DNA from: Athripsodes cinereus
Lineage: Eukaryota > Arthropoda > Insecta > Trichoptera > Leptoceridae
NCBI GenBank assembly: GCA_947579605.1
Contig: OX388325.1
Location: 6,691,572-6,755,571, forward strand
DNA: 64,000 bases
Direction: 5' to 3'
The notes beneath the pieces are model-generated. The model saw only the letters and a list, made by a program, of their open reading frames with translations, made no database searches and was not told where the DNA came from. Shown here one piece after another: positions 1-10,865 of this stretch; positions within the stretch are counted from its first letter, which is position 1, and every line of letters begins with the position of its first letter. The position numbers and the translations under genes are program-made.

Positions 1-619
1 CAATATCATTATATGCACATATTTTACAACAAATTGGTGACGAAATGGCTCATGGAGAGGGGGAGAAGGGAGTCTGAGAGAGATCTGACGAACATAATAA
101 AATAACTTACTTAAGTCTTACGTTAATCCAACTCGCACGTAGTAAATGCCTTGACGCACATAATGATCTATTATTATTTTTGACGCACATACGATGTTCT
201 ACCATTTATATTATTTTTAAATTGTTTTGATTTATTGTATATGTAAAAGTTGTTTTTTTTGGTATTGCTCCAGAACATACCTTAGTCTAGTAGAGCAATA
301 TATTCCATAATGTTGATCTTTTCGTTTGTTTGTACATATTTACTGTTTTGGAATAAATAAATTTAAAAAAATGGAATTTCATATTTGCACTAATATTGGT
401 TATTTATATTTGCAATCTTCAATTCAATTGAAAATACACTATTTTCTACTGGGACCATTACAGCTTTCGGCCAATGCGATCCTAGAGTTAACAAACATTT
501 GCAATAGTGTTTCTACTTTACTTATAAATTCACCGTACGTTATGTGGATTATGTCAATATTATTAAACAATATCGCTATTAAAAAATAGGGGTTGATGGT
601 AGAAGGGTGACAATTTAGG
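1..619. other. AT-rich stretch without recognisable gene
   Basis: No ORF with a recognisable domain, no convincing exon and no tRNA are seen. The short ORFs here are composed of AT-rich low-complexity sequence. Confidence 0.5.
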
Positions 620-872
620 GCTGTATGTATTTTTAAAACCTCACGCCTCACCATAAAAAATAAAAATAAAAATAAATTGTCCAAAAAATAAAAATAAAGT
701 TCGGGGTGGACCATCCATAACTTTATGGGGTATGAAAAATAGATTTTGGCCGATTCTCAGACCTACCCGATAAGCACACAAAATTTCATCAAAATCGGTC
801 CAGCCGTTTCGGAGGAGTATGATAAAAAAACACCGTAACACGAGAATTTTATATATTAGATATAGGTACATC
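620..872 (+). repeat. Common insect dispersed repeat, possible non-LTR 3' end
   Basis: The stretch contains AAAATTTCATCAAAATCGGT followed by CCAGCCGTTTCGGAGGAGT and ends ACACGAGAATTTTATATATTAGATA. From memory this string class is ubiquitous in insect genomes and is usually assigned to the 3' end of RTE-type retrotransposons. The family assignment is an inference. Confidence 0.45.
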
Positions 873-1068
873 ATTCCGATAAGCTTAAAACCGTGAAAAT
901 TGCTTTATATATTTTCCATAGTGTATTTTTAACTAATCGGGAAGTAGGTATATACCTATAACAGTATTTTTGGCTACGCATAGATATATTACAATTTAAA
1001 ATAACGTTTTTAAATAAGTATAGGAAGGTAAAATAATTGTTTACTGATCTATTATAACTATACGAGTA

Positions 1069-1630
1069 CAGTGAAACCTCTATCTATCGTTTTTGAAGGG
1101 ACCTATTGAAATAAACTATGGATGCGGGAAAACAATGAATGCGGGAGTATAGAAAAAATCATATTAATATGTATTTTAATGTTTAATATGTAGGTACACA
1201 CGAGTATATAGGTTTTATAAAAATGATACATGTTTCAAAAGTTATAAATCAATTTGTTGAAATAAAAAATATACCTAGTAACAAAATAAAAAAGAAAGCT
1301 GCATGGAGAGCAAAATCATACTTTATACTGTATGTAATCTTTCATCGTCATTTGGTTTTTTATTGTAGGTACCTACTGATGTACTATCAAAAAAGACAGC
1401 AGACAGAATCAACAAAATGTTCTTTCTTTCTCGCTCGTTCTCCAATGTTTTTATACATATATACGATTTTTTTGTGTAATTTAAACGGTCAATGCGTTAA
1501 AATCATATAGAGAAACGATGGATGCGATATATTTTTACGTGTTTTGTATGAAACTAATTCGGAACTGTAAAAAATAACGACAAATACGGGAAAACAATTA
1601 TTCGAGGAACGATAGATAGAGGTTTCACTG
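1069..1630. mobile_element. Pogo/Tc1-type non-autonomous DNA transposon (562 bp)
   Basis: Terminal inverted repeats are visible: CAGTGAAACCTCTATCTATC at the left and its complement GATAGATAGAGGTTTCACTG at the right. The element is flanked by TA on both sides (1067-1068 and 1631-1632), the target duplication of the Tc1/mariner/pogo superfamily. The interior repeats the motif GAWGCGGGAAAACAAT near both ends. There is no transposase ORF, so it is non-autonomous. Confidence 0.8.
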
Positions 1631-1849
1631 TACAATATAAATAAAATATATATAAGATAGATAGGTATACGTTACAGATATTTAATAGTAAGTACTCAAG
1701 TATGATTTTATCAATCAATAAAGGCCGAATTCTGACCTATACAAAATAATTGATAGTTTTATTTTGTTACTAGAAATTAAACCCGGTAGAATATAAGCAA
1801 AATTCATAAACAAAGTTCATATCGGTTCGACATTATTTAAGGCACTTCA

Positions 1850-2178
1850 TGCTATGGCCACAGAATATATCACTGAACTCTGCTGTAGACAGGCGTTAAG
1901 TCATAGACAGACAACACTTTATATCTTGTCAAGATATTAAAGCTAAGTTGGAGGTGACCAGTACTGTATCGAAACCAGTATAAATGCGGAGCGTGCTTTT
2001 GCAATATCTGCACCTGTAGTCTGGAACAGGCTTCCACAGATGATCAGAGACATGCACGACATGCCTCTGTTCAAGAACCAACTGAAGACATTCCTATTGA
2101 AGAAATCACACAACCATAAGCCTTAGTTAGCAAGGAGCGCTCTTGAGGTGGAATTTTTTTACCAAACGATAATAATAC
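1850..2178 (+). mobile_element. CR1-like non-LTR retrotransposon, 3' end
   Basis: Reading around 1990-2080 gives ERAFAISAPVVWNRLPQMIR, the C-terminal signature that follows the RT domain in CR1/L2/Jockey-type elements. A short 3' UTR follows and ends in an ATAATAATA run. The copy is 5' truncated and frame-broken. A sister copy lies at 13735-14060. Confidence 0.7.
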
Positions 2179-2521
2179 TATCGGGATATCTAATTGGCTG
2201 ACATCAACTAGCGTGGTTCGACCAAACTATAAACGTGGAAATTGCTCAATTTATATTTTTATAATCAATAATGATAAACCTTGTGTTTTGGTCTTAAATT
2301 TATTTTATTTTAATTATTTATTTATTTCATTTACAAAACAGTTTTTAAAAGATAAGTCACAAAATATCTACCTAACTGGGCATGAGCCCGTACCAAGGTA
2401 GACTGAGCCAGTTTTCACCTTACATTGTCTCAGTAATGAAGTACGAGTACTTTTATGTTTTTTTTGCTCTATCTATTCCTAAGATGTTTCATATTTGATT
2501 GATTTTAGTTGATTATTCATA

Positions 2522-2640
2522 AAATAATAATAAATACTTTATTCAATTGACCAATAATAACGTACAAATGTTGAGACAATATATACCTAACCAATATGGC
2601 TACAATTAAATTGCAGCAGCCTCACTAGGTTGCCCTGTAT
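2522..2640 (-). repeat. LINE 3'-end repeat, minus copy
   Basis: The complement matches 10395-10492: TTGTAGCCATATTGG, then TTGTCTCAAC, TTTGTACATT and a GATTGAATAAA end followed by a trinucleotide tail. This looks like the 3' UTR of a non-LTR element whose coding part is absent here. Confidence 0.55.
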
Positions 2641-3014
2641 CGAAGCGTGCTGTGTATAAAAAAATAACGTACAATTAACAAAGGATTAATATATCTTACA
2701 AAAAAATTACAATGAATAAATGAAAATATGTTAATGAATCAATAATTTAACAAAAAATGTTTCGGATGAAACAATGCATGTACACGGTATGGAGCAGTAC
2801 TTTATCTTAGCATACCTATTCTTATCAGAGAGTTTACATACACCAGAAACACAGACATACATACATAGAAACATACTCAATTATTTATAAATGATAAGAA
2901 TATTTTTATGGTATTTAGCGACTATTAGTTATGAAAGATAACAGTAAATACCAACGGCTCATCTTGCACAACTTCAGGGCAATTTCAAGCTAATATCTAA
3001 ATGTAAGTCAGTAG

Positions 3015-3210
3015 ACTTATTGCATGCAATAAACTCACAGGTTGCCCTCTACGTGTCAATAAAAAAAAAACAAGACGGGTTGTACTTCATGTCTGCTGAA
3101 TAAATGTTCTCATCGCTGAATTTAAGATGTACAATATCTTTTTATTTTTTCGAACACATGCCTCCTACTCTAAAACTTTCGTAAAAGTGTGAGAGGCCAA
3201 TTCTTTACTA
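3015..3210 (-). repeat. RTE-tail short repeat, partial minus copy
   Basis: It contains ATCGCTGAATTTAAGATGTA, TTTTTTCGAACACATGCCT and GTGAGAGGCCAATTCTTTAC, the body of the dispersed short repeat best seen at 56588-56836. The terminal hairpin is missing. Confidence 0.65.
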
Positions 3211-3584
3211 TTTTATATATTATATATATATTTTTTTTCTATGTGTACAAGACATTAAAATTTAATTATAAAACATTAAAATGACATTTGAAATTCTACA
3301 AAAAACAAAATTTGGTCCCAGACAGCATTATAGAGCTGGTATTAGGGGCTAGAATATCTTCAAATAGATTTGTCTTCTAAAAACCACATATTAAGTTACT
3401 TATTGTTAAATCCTGACGTAAAAAAAAAAATACTAAATTCCTGACCTAGATGAAAAAAATACTAAAATATGATAGGAGAATCTGTGGCATCTCCAGAAAG
3501 CCATGGTTCCATCACTTTCATGAAGTTTTCCAGATTTGAGATACATAGTCACTTTGACTAGCATGCATTTTAATCACCACACAC

Positions 3585-3840
3585 TGGATGTCATCTATTT
3601 AAAATGGATTTGCTCTCGTCCCCACTTTGCAAGTGCGAGCTTGATGTGGAATCCCTGGACCACGTCTTCTTCGGTTGCCCAATAAGAGACTCGTACGAAC
3701 CGTATTATGAAATAATTGAAGTCCAGTATCCGATTAATATTATATCATGTTTACTGCACACTAAGACACTTAACGTTTATTTTAAAATCAGCAAAAAATA
3801 TACATATGTAAAGATTAGTGTCTTCAAAATGATATGATAC
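3585..3840 (+). pseudogene. Non-LTR retrotransposon C-terminal zinc-knuckle fragment
   Basis: The reading frame at 3604-3837 has LCKCELDVESLDHVFFGC, resembling the C-x-C/H/C zinc motif near the C terminus of R1/I/LOA-type retrotransposon ORF2. The rest is degenerate. It is a truncated transposon fragment rather than a host gene. Confidence 0.5.
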
Positions 3841-3856
3841 CTTCCTAAGAATTAAC

Positions 3857-4267
3857 TATCTATCTATACCCTCACGCCATGTCCCAGGAGGGGTAGGCAG
3901 GTAGAACGGATCGCCATATAGATCTATACTTACAAAATTATTTCGCTTCATCCACATTCATCCAGTTTCTCATACATGCACGCCGATTTCTTATACTCAA
4001 CACGCGACCGACCTTGAGGATTTGATCCACGTGATCAAGCCACGTGGTTCTTGGCCATCCGCGCTCCCTCACACCCCCTCTTTCAGATAAATACATCATT
4101 TTCGTCATTCTTTCATCTTGCATTCGCTCCACATGTCCAATCCATCGTAATTCATTTACACACATTATATCCACAACACTCTTCTCGCATCCGCTCATTC
4201 TCCTGATATCATCATTCTTCACTCTTTCCCGCAACGTTTTACCAACCATTCTTCTCAGTGAACGCAT
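3857..4267 (-). pseudogene. RTE-like retrotransposon 3' fragment (minus)
   Basis: The minus frame (3938-4267) reads MRSLRRMVGKTLRERVKN, then LRWIGHVERMQDERMTKMMY and GWPRTTWLDHVDQIL. This is the C-terminal region after the RT domain that recurs across the window. Its 3' terminus (CCCTCACGCC in plus sense) abuts a (TATC)n microsatellite at 3853-3868, acting as the element's tail. The copy is heavily 5' truncated. Confidence 0.75.
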
Positions 4268-4355
4268 CTCTACGAATTATGAACTTGGCACAAATCATTC
4301 CACAAGGGACAGAACGCCGTAATCCTATAAATAATAATAAGAGAATAAATTTACT

Positions 4356-4612
4356 TATATAACATAACATAACACGTATAGACAATTCATACAGACCGAG
4401 CTAGTCCCAAATTAGATATGAATCTTGTATTTTGGGTACTAACACGACGATACACATATACACAATGCACTGAACATATACATGTAACACCCAGACCCAG
4501 GACAATCTGAAAAAGGTCATTCTTCATTTTGCCCTGGCCGGGAATCGAACCCGGGACCTCGTGACTCAAAGGCAAGTGCGTTAGCCTCCGCGCCACACCA
4601 GTCGTCAATTTG
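4356..4612 (-). mobile_element. tRNA-derived SINE (family A), minus copy
   Basis: Read on the minus strand, the head TGTGGCGCGGAGGCTAACG resembles a tRNA A box. CGAGGTCCCGGGTTCGATTCC contains a perfect B box core (GGTTCGATTCC). The body runs to an (AACAT)n tail at 4356-4375. Copies at 12405-12660 (minus) and 28926-29112 (plus) share body and tail, so this is a dispersed SINE and not a tRNA gene. Confidence 0.8.
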
Positions 4613-4639
4613 TTAAATATTATAATATCTACAAACACC

Positions 4640-5430
4640 CATCCAAGTACTGATACTCCGAGACCCGTTTGGTCTGGGGAATTAATGATTAGTCCGAGAA
4701 ATTTCAGGGCCTTCTTGGAATTTACGGATGTCTGGGTGTCTCGGTGGGACCTTCTGCGTGAGCCGGGCTTACCCCCGGCTTACCTGGATGAGCTTGATGG
4801 TTGATTTTGCCTTGTGTGATCGTGGCTGTCGCGAGCGAACTCGTTTCTTCGTCTTTTGTGCTGTCCTGTCTCCCTTGGTGGAGAGTCTTAGGTCTGGGAG
4901 GGATGTCCCTTAGGGAGGGAAGCGTGTCTGTGAAGACTCCAGTATCAGCGACCCTCGGGTTCACCGGCATGAATACCTAAAGAAGTTTCCGGACACCTCA
5001 ACTCGGCTCTCTGCTCATTTTTTATTTCTTTTAATTTTTATTTCTATTATTTTGTTTCGAGTATTGATTTGTTATCTAGGTTAAGGAAATGCCTTTATAA
5101 ATATATTGTTAGTTTTAAATAAATTATGAATGTATTTGCTTCTCTCGGCTAGAGGGACATCGAAGGAGTGTAGTCAAAAGATTCCACACACGGGGTTGTT
5201 TTTGGCCGGCCAGCCCCTCAGGCTGCCCACTATGGCGCCTCCGGTGTGGACAAACTTTGTGCAGTGTAGAATTCGGATAAATGGAAGTCCCCAGACTTCT
5301 GCGCTATCCGGGTGGTCGGTGGGTCTCCTTCAATGTCAATATCTACAAACATTTATATGTACAAAACATCTTTCACTGTTTACGGTTCATGTAACTCCGC
5401 CGTTCATGCCGGATTCGAACCTGTGACCTC
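4640..5430. other. GC-richer island of unidentified repeat-like sequence
   Basis: These roughly 800 bp are visibly more GC-rich than the surroundings. Short ORFs on both strands show no domain I recognise. An AATAAA-like end near 5115 and a reverse B-box-like GGATTCGAACC at 5412 suggest truncated retroelement 3' ends. No host exon is evident. Confidence 0.4.
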
Positions 5431-5705
5431 GGCTATATGTATAATAATTATATTGTTTTACATTGTATATCATATTAAATAGTTCCTGCACCGTTGTACA
5501 ACATTCTATAGATTATTTACTATTATTTGTATATTGTAGTATATAGGTACAAAAATAATATGTTGGAGTGGAACAATTCGTTGAAAGAATCAGTTTTTTG
5601 TTAAAAATCCTAGGACATGCTATAGCTGACCCATAGAAAAATACATTATAAGGCTTGGTCTGCAACCTACTATTACGAAAAATATAAGACATATGATTAA
5701 TATGG

Positions 5706-5805
5706 ATGGCATTCCTTACAGGAGAACAGGAGAGCATCCATGAGGAATTGTATGACAGTGGCGCTCAATCCTTTCTCCCTACCCCACGAGGAAAGCGACT
5801 TGATG
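5706..5805 (+). pseudogene. RTE-like retrotransposon terminal fragment
   Basis: GAACAGGAGAGCATCCATGA and GGAATTGTATGACAGTG match the coding end of the RTE-like copy at 44062-44545. TACCCCACGAGG follows, the 3' hairpin region. The fragment is interrupted downstream by the hAT-type element beginning at 5814. Confidence 0.65.
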
Positions 5806-5813
5806 TCTTAAAC

Positions 5814-6100
5814 CAGAGGTTCTCAAACTTTTTTTTCTTCTCATGGACCACTTTCAATAATTTGGACCCCCTGTATATCTACCCTCCCCCCGTCGCTAAA
5901 TTTTCGAAATGGTATAGGAATTTGAAATATTTCAAAAACTCCTCGGTTTTCTTAAAGAATATAATTATTCTCCCAGTACCTTTTTGTACAATGTGCCGGG
6001 TATTTGTACCAATATCTGGTGCTTTTACCGAATATCCGATACTTTAACTATGGATTCGTGGACCCCTGGGGGTCAGCCTGGACCACTTTGGGAATCACTG
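5814..6100. mobile_element. hAT (Charlie-like) non-autonomous element, 287 bp
   Basis: The left end CAGAGGTTCTCAAACT and right end TTTGGGAATCACTG are typical Charlie-type hAT termini. An exact 8-bp target duplication TCTTAAAC flanks it (5806-5813 and 6101-6108). No transposase is encoded. Its core (about 5878-6050) recurs inside the different hAT element at 32312-32743. Confidence 0.88.
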
Positions 6101-6124
6101 TCTTAAACGGATATTTTACGAATA

Positions 6125-6205
6125 CATTCTGCCTTTTACAGTAGAACACTACTGGAAAATTTACAGAAAAGAGTGAGAGTTCTATTCAATGCCGGGTTCT
6201 CCACT
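6125..6205 (-). repeat. RTE-tail short repeat, partial
   Basis: TGCCTTTTACAG, AAAATTTACAGAAAAGAGTG and GCCGGGTTCTCCACT match the outer part of the dispersed repeat at 56750-56836. Only this part survives. Confidence 0.55.
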
Positions 6206-6245
6206 CCAATTTTATTGTTGAATTATTGTCAATTTGATTTTTATT

Positions 6246-6385
6246 TATTTTTTATTTATTTATTATTTACTGTACATTGATTACAAAGCAAATTCACACA
6301 AAAATACATTTAAAAACGAATACAATCATATAATCAATATACAGAGGGCGATTTTATCGCAGAGGCGCGATTTCTTCCAACCAAC
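6246..6385 (-). repeat. LINE 3' tail repeat
   Basis: The complement carries CGCGCCTCTGCGATAAA, CCCTCTGTATATTGATTGTA and a TTTGTAATCAATGTACAGTA end followed by an A/T-rich tail. The same 3' end lies at 11555-11866 and 16345-16485. Confidence 0.65.
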
Positions 6386-6477
6386 CCAATCATTGATTCC
6401 TGAAGAAAAATGATTTCAAATTACGTAGTAATTAAATGCAATAGAAAGTCTGTGACTTGTGTGTTGAAAGGCTTAGT

Positions 6478-6575
6478 TTGGAGCGGCCAGAGGTCCTGGA
6501 AGCAGCGGTGGACAGGGATCTCTGGAGGAGGCTCCTAGACGCAATGGGCCCCCGACCTTACTAGGACAAGGGAAA
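6478..6575 (+). pseudogene. RTE-like C-terminal fragment (separate family)
   Basis: The frame reads ERPEVLEAAVDRDLWRRLL then DAMGPRPY and a stop. This resembles the terminal W-R-R motif of RTE-type ORF2 proteins. Only the last about 30 codons survive. Confidence 0.5.
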
Positions 6576-6887
6576 GAAGATGTATGTAGAAAGTTTGTAT
6601 TATACCTACACTGCCTACATGGTTTTTTTGTTTAGTTATTTAAGAAAAGACTGATTTCTGTCATCGCTCTGTGACATTGTATAGGTTGAAGTACAAAATT
6701 TGTATAATAAATAATATGTGGTTATATAGTTTATAATATATAGTTACATCCAATTTATTGATGCTCTGAGATGTAAAATTGGTTTATTAACAGGAGTTTT
6801 TGAATCTTACAAAGTTTTTGGTAATATAATTTTAAGTAGTATTAACAGTACTTTAAGATACTATAACTTAGAAAAACATAATAATCC

Positions 6888-7131
6888 ATGGCTTTTATTA
6901 ACTTCGCTTACAAGTATTCGGAGACTCTCGACGTCATTATCAGGCGATTAGAAAAGAGCCAATTCTAGAACCAGCCTAGAGCCAATTCGTAAGCGTTGGG
7001 ACACCTTTCTCATTTCTTCCGATTAGATTTTACACAATGTTGCATTGTGTAGACATGGTTCAGCAATCGAGGTTTCTGATTGATTAGAAAAGAGTCTCCG
7101 AATACTAGTAAGCGAAGTTAATAAAAGTCAT
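6888..7131. mobile_element. Foldback MITE (family M1)
   Basis: About 40-bp inverted termini are visible: CTTTTATTAACTTCGCTTAC at the left and GTAAGCGAAGTTAATAAAAG at the right, continuing into AGTATTCGGAGACTC. The interior (GTAAGCGTTGGGACACC, TTACACAATG, GCATTGTGTA) matches, in inverse orientation, the interior of the element at 37921-38108, although the termini differ. Confidence 0.75.
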
Positions 7132-7145
7132 TTGGAAGTTAACTA

Positions 7146-7416
7146 CACTGAGAAAAATACTAACGAAATACATAACGAATCATTGGTACGTACTATCAGA
7201 TTAGGACCAGAGATAGTACAAACGATTCATTAGTACGAATCTATAATATTAATTTTTCGCAAACAAATCGTTAGTAAATTTACCAATAACTTGTTTGCGA
7301 AGAGTTAATATTATAGATTCGTACCAATGAATCGTTTGTACCTACTATCTCTGATCCTAATCTGATAGTACGTACCAATGATTCGTTGTGAAATTTCGTT
7401 AGTATTTTTCTCAGTG
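7146..7416. mobile_element. Palindromic MITE with TA target duplication (271 bp)
   Basis: The whole element folds: CACTGAGAAAAATACTAACG at the left pairs with CGTTAGTATTTTTCTCAGTG at the right, and pairing continues through GATTCATTAGTACGAATCTA towards the centre. TA flanks it on both sides (7144-7145, 7417-7418), the Tc1/mariner signature. Confidence 0.85.
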
Positions 7417-7688
7417 TACGTGTACATACTGCGTTTTTTTTTATTTATCTTGAAATGGATTTCCAACAAGTACCTTCGGTCAATAACATCGAAATTTCAT
7501 AATAATCCATAATCCACTAGTTACATACCTAATCTAGAATTCTATCTATACAATTTTTTGTAAAACAAGAATCAAATGTTAATCTACAGACAGCAGAGTG
7601 GCAGGATTAACAGAAAATGGTTATTAACAATTAACATATTAAAACTTCATCCGTTAAAATTGTCATTAGTTACAACTACTAGTACTTC

Positions 7689-7740
7689 TATACCATCACG
7701 GTATACCCTAAAAGTGGGTAGTCAGTATTGAAAAGAGACA
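7689..7740 (-). repeat. RTE-tail short repeat, terminal piece
   Basis: TACCATCACGGTATACCC then AAAAGTGGGTAGTCAG is a diverged copy of the hairpin end of the dispersed repeat, minus orientation. Confidence 0.5.
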
Positions 7741-7834
7741 CACCTCACACCCGGATATATTTCAGGAATCATAGGTTCAAACCAAAATTATCCTCACGGG
7801 CGGGCTATTTATTGGGCAGATCTGAAGGACCATC

Positions 7835-8181
7835 CAGCTAAAACCGCCATCGTGAGATAGCCAGTAGACCAGCTTCACGCAAAAAGCATGCAATGCGTCC
7901 TCTCTGTACCTACCAAATTCAGGATTCGTAGCATAGGTACCTCATCGCTGAACTGAAGATGTTACATGTTTTAAAGTGAAGTTTTACAAAAATCCTGTAT
8001 AATTGGTCTCCCACTTTTTCCCGTAAATTTTCGAGTGTCCTGTAAAGGACAGGTGTTAGAAAAAATAAAGACATATTACATTCAGCGATGAGATTTGCCA
8101 CTCATGAGAATACAGCTTGCATATTTATTGGCACGTGTGGGATGTGCCGTGATGGTAGAGAGAGAGAGAGAGAGAGAGAAA
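7835..8181. repeat. Two RTE-tail short repeats head to head, with (GA)n tail
   Basis: A minus copy (about 7835-7985) meets a plus copy (about 8005-8158). The plus copy has TTTTCGAGTGTCCTGTAAAG, AGCGATGAGATTTGCCACTC, TGTGGGATGTGCCGTGATGG and then a (GA)n tract (8157-8180) as 3' tail. The arrangement resembles the better preserved inverted pair at 56588-57112. Confidence 0.65.
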
Positions 8182-8659
8182 GTTTTATCGATTTATTTAT
8201 TTCATATGACCAACCCATTGCCATTTCAGCTTGGAGACTTGATCAACAATGTCGAAGAATTTTGTCTTTATTTTGTCGGTTGGTTTCATTTCTTATTTTG
8301 TGTCTCAAGCTAATGCCAAGCATTTGTATTTCCACAGTACACACCTTCGTTTCCATTTATTCGCAAAGCGTCTAGTCTCTAGCATAGTCTCTGGACAAAA
8401 ATATCTATATTTATTTAATAGATAATTCCTAAAGCACATAGAGACATATTATAACATATTTACACATTCCAATACTTACTGCCTGTATATATCTATGTAG
8501 ATATTACAATAGTATTGTACACACATAGTTACTTTACAAGGGTACTCATACTAAATACCAACGTGTTTTGTATATGAATGTTAGTCATTGTACACTAGGA
8601 TAAGGTACTATGTTACATCATAATGTATATTAGGTACTAGTGACAATGACATTTATACT
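8182..8659. other. AT-rich intergenic sequence
   Basis: I see nothing identifiable here beyond short low-complexity ORFs. Confidence 0.4.
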
Positions 8660-9345
8660 AGACTATAGAAACTCAGATGAAACTCAATGTTTATTTAGGA
8701 AGTTTGTTTGTGAGGGATGGAAGATGTGACAAGGATATCGAAAGAAGAAAAGTAGCCGGTGCTAGGATTAACGGTGCACTTCGACCCATTGTCAGCAATG
8801 ACAATGTATCGAACATGGCAAAATTGCTAGTGCACAATACCATCCTGGTACCGACACTTATGTATGCAAGCGAAACGTGGACATGGTTGAAGAAGGACGA
8901 AAGTGGAATAAATGCTGTGGAGATGAGATCGCTGAGGAGGATGGTTGGTAAAACGTTGCGTGATAGAGTGAGGAATGAGGATATTAGAAGAATGAGTGGA
9001 TGCAAGAGGAATGTTGTGGATAGAATGCGTGTAAATAAATTGAGATGGTTTGGTCATGCGGAACGAATGAAAGAGGAAAGAATGACAAAGAGAATATACT
9101 TGTCTGAAAGGAGGGGTGTGAGGAAGCGCGGGCGTCCGAGAACTACATGGCTTGAACATGTAGATCAAATTCTCAAGGACGGCCGTGTTTTGAGTAAAAG
9201 AAACCGACGTGCGTGCATGAGAAATTGTATGACTGTAGAGGAAGCGAAAGAAGTATGTAAGTTCAGATCTAATTGGCGTTCAGTTCTCTCTGCCTACCCC
9301 ACTTGGGATACGGCGTGAGGGAATAGATAGATAGATAGAAACTCA
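8660..9345 (+). mobile_element. RTE-like retrotransposon, longest 3' copy, with (GATA)n tail
   Basis: An intact 213-codon frame (8677-9318) encodes the end of the RT thumb and the C-terminal region. It contains VYLGSLFVRDGRCDKDIERR, TLMYASETWTWLKKDESGIN, LRWFGHAERM and GRPRTTWLEHVDQIL, with a stop just after SAYPTWDTA. The 3' end GGCGTGAGGG is followed by (GATA)n at 9322-9343. The catalytic RT half is missing because of 5' truncation. This is the best reference copy of the family in the window. Confidence 0.8.
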
Positions 9346-10105
9346 ACGTGTAATGTAGTATTGGACCGTTTTGGTCCAATTCAAACCGTAAAAAAAATAA
9401 ATCCTTCCCCTATAATTCAACTGTTCAGTTCCATAACTTAACAAGTAGTAATGTTTTATATTCGAGAGTTCGTCATTTTTGTGATTTTAATATATTTATG
9501 TCATGCTTTAAAAACACAACAAAAAGTGAAATATACTAAGTATATAATAATCGCACTGTTAAAGGCATTACGTTGTCTTTGTTCCGTTCAATAGTTACCT
9601 AAATGCGAGGGTTATTCAAAGAATCACAGCAAACAGAGAATAACCATCAAATGTAAAAAATCGTAAAGTTTATTACCAAGGTGCGCTCAAAGGCGAAAAG
9701 TACAAGTAACTACACCTGATCATTGAGGGCACAATCAAGGGTCGAAGATGTATTGTAAGAAGACGGATATCCTAAAATATTTATAATCAAGACAAGATTA
9801 AGATCGTATTTAGATTGTGTCAAGAGTAGCCCAGCAGGTTTAGTATTAATGTCAATGATTAGTAGTACTAGTAGAAGCAATAGTGTACTTAATATAATAA
9901 GTACTCCATTGTCACATAAATACCTATAATATTCAAGTACTTATAGGTGATATTATGAAGTACTTGAATATGCCAGATGAATACTATGTATACTACATTA
10001 GTCATATGGTTAATGCCAATCGAAGTGAAGTTCACAGAAAAAAAATGTTTTCATATAAAATAATTATATCTATTTATATTCTGTAGGGGTCTTCTGTGGT
10101 GAATG
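9346..10105. other. No gene seen; short hairpin
   Basis: This is AT-rich sequence without recognisable coding. A small inverted repeat around 9925-9975 pairs ATTCAAGTACTTAT with repeated AAGTACTTGAATAT strings. Nothing else is identified. Confidence 0.4.
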
Positions 10106-10394
10106 TAGTGTTGTGAGAAGAGAAAATTCTCCAAAGAAATTTCTCGAGAACGAGAAATTTCTCCGAGAATTTCTCCTCTGATGGAAGAGAAATTTCTCTC
10201 CATAATTTTTCTTAGTGGTATTATGACCTTTCGCCCAAAAAATTGTGGGGCTGATTAAGGTCCAAATCAGAGGTTATTAACACTTTTTTCCATGTACGTA
10301 CCTGCAATTTTTTTTAAACTTAAATATGGGCATATGGGGTGTCAAACATCAAGATTTTTCAACAATTAGCACTTTATTCTATATAGGGTTCTAA

Positions 10395-10492
10395 CATTTT
10401 TTTGTTTCCATAATTAATTGTAGCCATATTGGTGATAAATTGTCTCAACTTTTGTACATTGTTATTGATTGATTGAATAAACTACTACTACT
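10395..10492 (+). repeat. LINE 3' tail, plus copy
   Basis: TTGTAGCCATATTGG, TTGTCTCAAC, TTTGTACATT and GATTGAATAAA are followed by a (CTA)n tail. It is the plus counterpart of 2522-2640. The trinucleotide tail runs directly into the end of the next repeat. Confidence 0.55.
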
Positions 10493-10740
10493 ACTATACC
10501 ATCACGGCATATCCCACAAGTGGGGTAGCCAGCAGATCAGCTGCATGTAAGAAACATGCAAACTGTCCTCTTCGTGCCAATATAAAATCAAGACATTCAG
10601 GATGGGTGGCAAACCTCATCGCTAAATTTAAGGTGTAAAATGTCTTAATTTTTTCGAACACCTGCCTTTTACAGGACACTAGAAAACTTACGCAGAAGAG
10701 TGGGAGACGAATTCTTTACCGGGTGCTCCACGGGATAATA
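10493..10740 (-). mobile_element. RTE-tail short repeat, near full-length minus copy
   Basis: From left to right: TACCATCACGGCATA, hairpin TCCCACAAGTGGGGTA, CAGATCAGCTGCATGTAAGA, CATTCAGGATGGGTGGCAAA, TTCGAACACCTGCCTTTTAC and GGGTGCTCCACGGGATA. The element's true 3' end is at the left with a trinucleotide tail. It is almost identical to the copies at 56588-57112. No clear A or B box is present. Confidence 0.75.
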
Positions 10741-10865
10741 ACATTAAAAAAATAATATTTATTATTATTATACTGTTAAATAAAAAATAAAAAAATTCTC
10801 CGTAAATTCTCTACTTCTCGAAATAATTTCTCGAAAAATTATTTCTGGAGAATTCCACAACACAA

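Larger units (their letters stand above)
10106..10865. mobile_element. Candidate hAT-like element with GAGAAATTTCTC repeats
   Basis: The ends TAGTGTTGTG and CACAACACAA are near-inverted. Just inside both ends are arrays of palindromic GAGAAATTTCTC / AATTCTC motifs, like subterminal transposase-binding repeats. The 8-bp flanks (GGTGAATG and GATGTATC) agree at only 5 positions, so the boundary is tentative. A LINE 3' tail (10395-10492) and a short repeat (10493-10740) sit inside it. Confidence 0.45.

Noticed and set aside
4538..4612. Looks like a tRNA gene on the minus strand (A-box and B-box-like sequence)
   Set aside because: The same block plus a shared body and AACAT tail recurs at 12405-12660 and 28926-29112, and no clean cloverleaf with paired acceptor stem is visible. 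It is a SINE.
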